DNA from: Chromera velia
Lineage: Eukaryota > Sar > Chromeraceae
Reading direction: 5' to 3'
Length of the DNA: 13,397 nt
Assembly (NCBI GenBank): GCA_018398765.1
Contig: JAHBMJ010002508.1
Location: forward strand, 6,064-19,460
Shown: positions 9,041-13,397 of the stretch, piece after piece
Position numbering within the stretch: the stretch's first letter is position 1
Layout: each line of letters starts with the position of its first letter
Position numbers and translations under genes: made by a program
The notes under the pieces: generated by a model
What the model saw: the letters and a program-made list of their open reading frames with translations, nothing else
Database searches by the model: none
What the model was told of the DNA's origin: nothing

Positions 9041-9296
9041 TTCTGTCTGCCTACCTACCTACCTATCTGTTTATCGATCCGTGCGTGTACCCATGCTGGG
9101 CCATGCATCTTCCTGCTTCCCCCCCCCCTGTGTGTGTGTGTGCGTGTGCGTGTGTGTGTATGTGTGTGTGTGTGTGTGTATGTTTCTAGCAAGCATTTCT
9201 CCAGACATTCTGTTCAAAAGCCTTGTGCAAGCGGCTTCCCAGCTTGGTGCGAAGTATCTGACCGACAACCAGGAAGCCATGACGCAACAGGCATGA
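7642..9296 (+). CDS. Small unrecognised protein, 59 aa, two exons
   Basis: Exon 1 coding begins at the ATG at 7642 (the frame is open from 7600, directly after an in-frame TAG) and ends at 7714 with AG|GTAGGC. Exon 2 is 9190-9296, after GTATGTTTCTAG, and ends in TGA. The phases agree: G + CA gives Ala. The first half is a low-complexity polar tail (Glu/Pro/Arg, then SSSTSTS). The second half is a compact helix-forming stretch, SPDILFKSLVQAASQLGAKY, followed by LTDNQEAMTQQA. No signal peptide, membrane span or metal site is seen and no family is recognised. If an upstream coding exon is spliced at 7597, the protein is longer. The 1475-bp intron is almost entirely simple repeat, and the 54-bp minisatellite starts 12 bp after the stop. 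Confidence 0.5.
7880..8220. repeat. Imperfect pyrimidine tract, (CCTT)/(CTTT)n, within an intron
   Basis: Over 90% C+T on the plus strand. It becomes regular CTTCCTTCTTTC units from about 8061 and pure (CTTT)n near 8188-8212. All long open frames here (Phe/Leu/Ser-rich on plus, Lys/Arg/Glu-rich on minus) are products of the repeat. Confidence 0.93.
8248..8640. repeat. Composite tandem repeat: about 130-bp modules ending in ACATATAGT-(CTGT)n
   Basis: Four modules carry a shared motif, TTC(A/C)TGAAGAAAA-type, near 8259, 8388, 8520 and 8580. Each continues with a GGGAGAAGAA-type purine block, then a CATATAGT-like block (CATATCGTA in the second) and a (CTGT)n run. The first three also share a GTTGTTGG...TTTGTCTTTGTTCTTTC spacer, giving periods of 129 and 132 bp. 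The fourth lacks the spacer and is about 60 bp. A decayed fifth copy near 8743-8780 ends GATATAGTTT and is followed by (CT)n. Confidence 0.8.
8779..9180. repeat. Chain of microsatellites: (CT)n, (CTTT)n, (CTGG)n, (CCTA)n, (GT)n
   Basis: In order: (CT)n about 8781-8836; (CCCT)/(CTTT)/(CCTT)n about 8837-9006 with TTCG interruptions; (CTGG)n 9007-9041; a short (CCTA)n near 9049-9065; and a mixed (GT)n with CGTG and TATG interruptions 9129-9180. The (GT)n leads directly into the exon 2 acceptor of the 59-aa gene. Only about 9066-9125 is non-repetitive. Confidence 0.95.
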
Positions 9297-9307
9297 CGCA
9301 CAAGGGA

Positions 9308-10510
9308 CTGCAGGGACTTGCGGCGCGAGTGCCTGCGGAAGTCAGCGTTCCTGTTCAGGGGCTGCAGAGACTGGCGGCGCGAGTGCCTGCGGAAGTCAGC
9401 ATTCCTGTTCAGGGGCTGCAGAGACTGGCGGCGCGGGTGCCTGCGGAAGTCAGCATTCCTGTTCAGGGGCTGCAGAGACTGGTGGCGCGAGTGCCTGCGG
9501 AAGTCAGCGTTCCTGTTCAGGGGCTGCAGAGACTGGCGGCGCGAGTGCCTGCGGAAGTCAGCGTTCCTGTTCAGGGGCTGCAGAGACTGGCGGCGCGAGT
9601 GCCTGCGGAAGTCAGCGTTCCTGTTCAGGGGCTGCAGAGACTGGCGGCGCGAGTGCCTGCGGAAGTCAGCGTTCCTGTTCAGGGGCTGCAGAGACTGGCG
9701 GCGCGAGTGCCTGCGGAAGTCAGCGTTCCTGTTCAGGGGCTGCAGAGACTGGCGGCGCGAGTGCCTGCGGAAGTCAGCGTTCCTGTTCAGGGGCTGCAGA
9801 GACTGGCGGCGCGAGTGCCTGCGGAAGTCAGCGTTCCTGTTCAGGGGCTGCAGAGACTGGCGGCGCGAGTGCCTGCGGAAGTCAGCGTTCCTGTTCAGGG
9901 GCTGCAGAGACTGGCGGCGCGAGTGCCTGCGGAAGTCAGCGTTCCTGTTCAGGGGCTGCAGAGACTGGCGGCGCGAGTGCCTGCGGAAGTCAGCGTTCCT
10001 GTTCAGGGGCTGCAGAGACTGGCGGCGCGAGTGCCTGCGGAAGTCAGCGTTCCTGTTCAGGGGCTGCAGAGACTGGCGGCGCGAGTGCCTGCGGAAGTCA
10101 GCGTTCCTGTTCAGGGGCTGCAGAGACTGGCGGCGCGAGTGCCTGCGGAAGTCAGCGTTCCTGTTCAGGGGCTGCAGAGACTGGCGGCGCGAGTGCCTGC
10201 GGAAGTCAGCGTTCCTGTTCAGGGGCTGCAGAGACTGGCGGCGCGAGTGCCTGCGGAAGTCAGCGTTCCTGTTCAGGGGCTGCAGAGACTGGCGGCGCGA
10301 GTGCCTGCGGAAGTCAGCGTTCCTGTTCAGGGGCTGCAGAGACTGGCGGCGCGAGTGCCTGCGGAAGTCAGCGTTCCTGTTCAGGGGCTGCAGAGACTGG
10401 CGGCGCGAGTGCCTGCGGAAGTCAGCGTTCCTGTTCAGGGGCTGCAGAGACTGGCGGCGCGAGTGCCTGCGGAAGTCAGCGTTCCTGTTCAGGGGCTNCA
10501 GGGGCTGCAG
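9308..10510. repeat. 54-bp GC-rich minisatellite, 22 copies plus a partial unit, with one N
   Basis: The period is exactly 54 bp, counted from each CTGCAG (9308, 9362 ... 10442). Copies 1-4 carry a few substitutions: copies 2 and 3 have GCATTCC for GCGTTCC, copy 3 has GCGGGTG, and copy 4 has CTGGTGG. Copies 5-22 are identical. A short partial unit at 10496-10510 contains the N at 10498, so the copy number is probably underestimated. Because 54 is a multiple of 3 and the unit lacks stops, all three plus frames and one minus frame stay open; the main plus frame repeats GLQRLAARVPAEVSVPVQ. The array starts 12 bp after the stop of the preceding gene, so it is probably 3' UTR or intergenic. Confidence 0.97.
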
Positions 10511-10701
10511 AGACTTCTTTTCACTTTTTTCTCGTTCTCTCGCATATCTCTTGCATTTCGAATTTTTGAAATCGAGGGGTACTTCTTTTGCTACATCACG
10601 CGAATTTCAAAAAGAAGTTTCATTGCATTGGATTTTCGGCCTCGATTGATCGAGCATTCATTCTTCATGCGTTGTGAAGGGTTCAGTGCGGAAGGCCATC
10701 C
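10511..10701. other. Unique spacer between the minisatellite and the next gene
   Basis: T- and A-rich unique sequence with no exon recognised. CATCCATGCAG at its right end could be an acceptor for an upstream exon of the next gene. The open frame continuing from the minisatellite (to 10714) has no splice or coding support. Confidence 0.4.
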
Positions 10702-10759
10702 ATGCAGGCGCTGATTCCCGTGGAGTTCAAGCATTTCAAGAAGAGACAGACAGACCTTC

Positions 10760-11349
10760 ATGGTGCTGGGGGAATTGGGGACGGCAGACGAGATCCTCGT
10801 GAGGAGGGAGGTGGGGGATATGGGAAGTTCGCATTTTAGTGGGGCCCTTTTGGGAGGAGACAACGGGTGAGTGCCTTCCTTGCGTTGCGTCAACTTAAGC
10901 GGGGCTTTCTGCCAGGCTTTCTGTTCACGGTGTGTCGTTTTATTTTTCTCAATCCTTGGTTTTTGTGCCTCTGTTCTTGACACATTCTGAGTAAGCTTTG
11001 GGTTCTCTCAATTGCTTCGGACGGCTTCGGATGTGCCCTCAGCAATTCTTCTCTACCCCTGCGGCCCAGTTTTTCTTCTTTCTCTCTACATGTGTGCGTG
11101 CCTGTGTATTGCAGGATGGTGGTTCTGGACTGCACCGAGGGAGGACAGGCTGGGGCTGGAGGAGAAGGCACTGCAGTGCCCGAGTGGTCGCCGGCCAACC
11201 GCGTGCAGAGATATGGAGAGGCTGATCAAGGAGGAAAGTGGGCCTGCCTCGTGCAAGACGACCCGATCGAGATGTGGGCAGGGGGAATGTCTCACTTTCT
11301 TTATCAGGTTTTGAAAAACCCGAAAGACTATACCTGGAGTCTCGAGTGA
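10760..11349 (+). CDS. Unrecognised protein of about 113 aa, two exons
   Basis: Exon 1 is 10760-10866: the ATG lies in the favourable context ACCTTCATGG and the exon ends GG|GTGAGT. Exon 2 is 11115-11349, acceptor GTGTATTGCAG, stop TGA. The phases match (GG + G). The protein begins MVLGELGTADEILVRREVGD, crosses a Gly-rich middle (GGQAGAGGEG) and ends in an aromatic, polar region (PIEMWAGGMSHFLYQVLKNP, then KDYTWSLE). No signal peptide, membrane span or catalytic motif is evident. An alternative upstream ATG at 10702 (MQALIPVEFKHFKKRQT) flows into the same protein if one 4-bp unit of the CAGACAGACC tract were absent, so the gene may be N-terminally longer with a break, or may simply start at 10760. 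Exon 2 is the better supported half. Confidence 0.5.
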
Positions 11350-11655
11350 AAAAGCCTCTGTACGACGAGACGGAGAGAGAAGGAACGGGGGTGGAGATCG
11401 GAAAGGAGGTCAGCTGGAGGAGAAGATAGACAGATATTAGATAGATGGATGGAAGGACGTGCCCTCTTTTCTCTTCGAAGTGGCAATCAACTTGCGAGTT
11501 ACTGTGCTCGGGAGTATTCTGAAACCTCATGTACTCGCGTCTCTCTCCTATTTTCCCGATCTCTCTCTATAGTTTTCACCGGTCTCTGCGAACCGTTCGA
11601 GGTCCCCAGTCGCGTTCCGAAGCCTCAATTCTCCCTTCTTCGATCCTGCCTGCAG
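11350..11655. other. Gene flank or intron; no feature supported
   Basis: After the stop at 11349 the DNA is unique and of coding-like composition, but no exon with both splice signals and a convincing peptide is seen. A GATAGATGGATGG-type run lies near 11436-11456. The region ends in the pyrimidine-rich acceptor of the candidate 24-nt exon. Confidence 0.4.
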
Positions 11656-11679
11656 GAATTTGATTTTGACGGCCAGAAG
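11656..11679 (+). CDS. Candidate 24-nt microexon (EFDFDGQK)
   Basis: The segment lies between a good acceptor (GATCCTGCCTGCAG) and a donor (AAG|GTACGA), in a coding-like stretch just before the sequence turns AT-rich. It would encode eight residues, Glu-Phe-Asp-Phe-Asp-Gly-Gln-Lys. No partner exon with matching phase was found on either side, and the downstream side is AT-rich DNA. It may be a stranded exon or chance. Confidence 0.22.
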
Positions 11680-11699
11680 GTACGAATGATTTTGTTCTC

Positions 11700-12320
11700 G
11701 CTACACTCTAAGCTCTAAGAGACTAGATCTCGCCTTACAGGCCCTTACGTGAGCGACCTAGTGAGCGACAAAGCCGTCTCGAAGGACTTCAACTGAGTGG
11801 ACTCTAAAGTAGAACCTATAGGACTTTAATAATCGACTTCAAAGTGACTTTGATCATCTCTTAGACAATCTATCTCTATATTCTAGCTTTATTATAAAGT
11901 AAAACAATGTTATGCTAGATGTTATGTAAAGCCTAGTGTAAAGCAATCTAGAGTGGGTTCATTGGCTTCTTCAAATCTCTAATCTCCTTAGATTCTCATA
12001 TAAAACTACTGCTATACTGTTAATTACTGCATTAGTTATACTATAGTATAATCTGATAAAACTAGTAACAAAACCTGTGACTCTAACGCTATAACACTGT
12101 AGCTCTCACAGCTAGCTTTCGTGTTGTTTGGAAGGTTGTTTGTGCACTTTGGTGACCGTTGGTGATATGATGTGATGAGTTTATTGAAAGAAAGTCTTAG
12201 GACTAGTCTTAGGAGACACTAGAAGTTAGAGACACCGGCGTCGTTACGATGTCATCGCTATATAGTGTCATCGTCGTTCATCAATAAGTGATAAGTGATT
12301 TAGTGGTACCTTTGAGCACT
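11700..12320. other. AT-rich region, no gene recognised
   Basis: About 60-65% A+T with frequent CTAG, TATAGTATA and TCTTAGGACTAGTCTTAGGA-type local palindromes. Stops are frequent in all frames. It resembles the 2451-3545 block in composition and probably belongs to the repetitive element that continues to the window end. Confidence 0.5.
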
Positions 12321-12322
12321 GT

Positions 12323-12444
12323 CGCCGTTTTGTCTTATAGAAGTCGCCCCCGCAAACGGCAGGGGTGTGTGCCCTATCGCTGAGGCTCAGACCACACCCC
12401 GTGGCCCACCTGGAATCTCTTCCAGGCCGTTTTAAAAAACGGCG
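12323..12444. other. GC-rich, strongly self-complementary element (candidate structured RNA or DNA end)
   Basis: The outer stem CGCCGTTTT (12323-12331) pairs with AAAACGGCG (12436-12444). A second possible stem is AAACGGC (12354-12360) with GCCGTTT (12426-12432). Inside are GGGGTGTG (12362-12369) with CACACCCC (12393-12400), nested CTGA-GGC-TCAG (12380-12390), and CCTGGAATCTCTTCCAGG (12409-12426). GCCGTTTTAAAAAACGGC (12426-12443) can also fold on itself, so two conformations compete. All stems are perfect Watson-Crick. I recognise no known RNA family: no tRNA B box and no hammerhead core. Confidence 0.5.
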
Positions 12445-12709
12445 TTTTCAATCAACGTTTTTATTACATATACGTGCGGCTTCAGCCTTTGCATCTAGCT
12501 TTACATATGACATTCTTTACACCTTACGTTTCTTTTTTCACTAGAAAAGGCATAATCGTCGATTTATTAATTAATTATCACTTACATCATAAGTTACATG
12601 ACAAGATTAAGATCAAAAACCCCTTCATACCCTATAAAATGAACAGTTGAAATAGCTCTAGAAATGGCTAGTGGTGGCCAGCTAACTGTCCATTTTTACT
12701 GGCCATTTT
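12445..12709. other. AT-rich spacer with GGCCA/TGGCC motifs
   Basis: No gene seen. From about 12660 the sequence carries AAATGGCTAGTGG and CCATTTTTACTGGCC motifs that recur throughout the palindromic block to the right, so the element may begin here. Confidence 0.45.
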
Positions 12710-13397
12710 GAAAAGTTAACTAGCCATTTTTAAAATGGTCAGTGGTATGTATCTCAAGATCTATATAGCATATGAAGCTAAAAATTGATGTACAAAGCAG
12801 GCTGAAAGTGCTGAGAAGGAAACACCAGCTTTTAAAAGCTTATTCCAAGTATTTTTTACTTTAACACAAAATGGCCAGGTAGGTCGATTTCTAAAAAAAA
12901 ATGGCTATAGTGGCCGAAATTTATTAAGTAAATTTTGGCCAGTAGCCATTTTTTTTGGAAATCGACCTCACTAGCTATTTTGTATTAGAGTGAAAAATAC
13001 TTAGAATAAGCCTTTGAAAGCTAGTACTTCCTTTTAAGTACTTTAAGCCCGCTTTGTTCACCAATTTTTAGCTCCATATGCCATATAGATCTTGAGATAC
13101 ATACTACTGGCCATTTTAAAAATGGCTAGTTCACTTTTCAAAATGGCCACTGGCCATTTTCAAAAAAAAGTTAGTTGACTGACCAATTTTTTGGCCAGTA
13201 GCCATTTTTACTCACCATTTTTTTTCAACTGGCCATTTTGTGTCAGAATGAAAAATACTTGGAATAAGCTTTTAAAAGCTGGTGTTTCCTTCTCAGCACT
13301 TTCAGCCTGCTTTGTACATCAATTTTTAGCTTCATATGCTATATAGATCTTGAGATACATACCACTGACCATTTTAAAAATGGCTAGTTAACTTTTC
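12710..13397. repeat. Nested foldback element: palindrome plus perfect 147-bp inverted repeat
   Basis: The left arm 12710-12856 is the exact reverse complement of 13251-13397 over 147 bp, as read base by base. A third, diverged inverted arm lies at about 12993-13139. With the left arm it forms a palindrome centred at 12924.5, whose inner stem includes AGGTCGATTT (12881-12890) against AAATCGACCT (12959-12968). Short TGGCCATTTT/AAAATGGCCA modules are scattered through all arms. The window ends inside the right arm. The structure fits a foldback or MITE-like non-autonomous DNA element; no transposase or target-site duplication is visible. Confidence 0.85.

Noticed and set aside
9308-10510. CRISPR-like array
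   Set aside because: The repeats are contiguous 54-bp units without unique spacers, in eukaryotic DNA; it is a minisatellite.
9134-10714. 526-aa plus-strand open frame spanning exon 2 of the 59-aa gene and the whole minisatellite
   Set aside because: Its first part is a (GT)n translation and it reads the exon in a different frame from the one with protein character. The length comes from the stop-free 54-bp unit. Only the repeat itself is kept, as a finding.
10591-10983. 130-aa minus-strand open frame opposite the 10760-11349 gene
   Set aside because: It is antisense to a plus-strand exon with matching splice phases; Pro/Ser/Lys-rich with no motif.

Overview
This window is nuclear DNA from a eukaryote, most likely a coccidian apicomplexan of the Sarcocystidae (Cystoisospora- or Sarcocystis-like). 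The evidence is indirect. Short exons are joined by GT-AG introns whose acceptors are often TGCAG or TGCATGCAG, GCATGC palindromes are frequent, introns are loaded with tetranucleotide microsatellites, and no bacterial signals are present. The organism call is an inference. No gene could be named with certainty, so all gene symbols are left empty.

Layout. (1) 1-87 is a (TTCC)n microsatellite. (2) 498-1864 (+) holds the last three exons of a gene that starts upstream. (3) 1865-3599 is 3' flank, two more microsatellites and an AT-rich block (about 2451-3545) with an inverted repeat around a degenerate CTTGAAAG-type tandem repeat. (4) 3600-4201 (+) is a two-exon gene for a small single-membrane-span protein of mitochondrial type; its intron carries a 166/179-bp tandem duplication. 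(5) 4161-6178 (-) is a RING-finger protein gene of five predicted exons, converging on gene 4. (6) 6395-6551 is a cluster of GCATGC palindromes upstream of the RING gene. (7) 6613-7474 (-) is the 5' part of a gene with a presequence-like N-terminus. (8) 7642-9296 (+) is a small two-exon gene, divergent from gene 7, whose 1.5-kb intron is almost all simple repeat. (9) 9308-10510 is a 54-bp minisatellite of 22 copies with one N. (10) 10760-11349 (+) is a two-exon gene for a protein of about 113 aa. (11) About 11700-13397 is a second AT-rich block with a GC-rich, strongly self-complementary element (12323-12444) and a large palindrome flanked by a perfect 147-bp inverted repeat (12710-12856 / 13251-13397).

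The genes do not form an operon or an obvious pathway. Two or three have N-termini or membrane spans suggesting mitochondrial proteins; this is inference only. Several coding exons read naturally only if one frame break is bridged. That could mean tiny introns, indel errors in the assembly, or decaying genes. I found no rRNA, convincing tRNA, CRISPR array or recognisable transposase. The least explained items are the 12.3-13.4 kb palindromic block, the 54-bp array and the RING gene with its 23-nt GT...AG insert.
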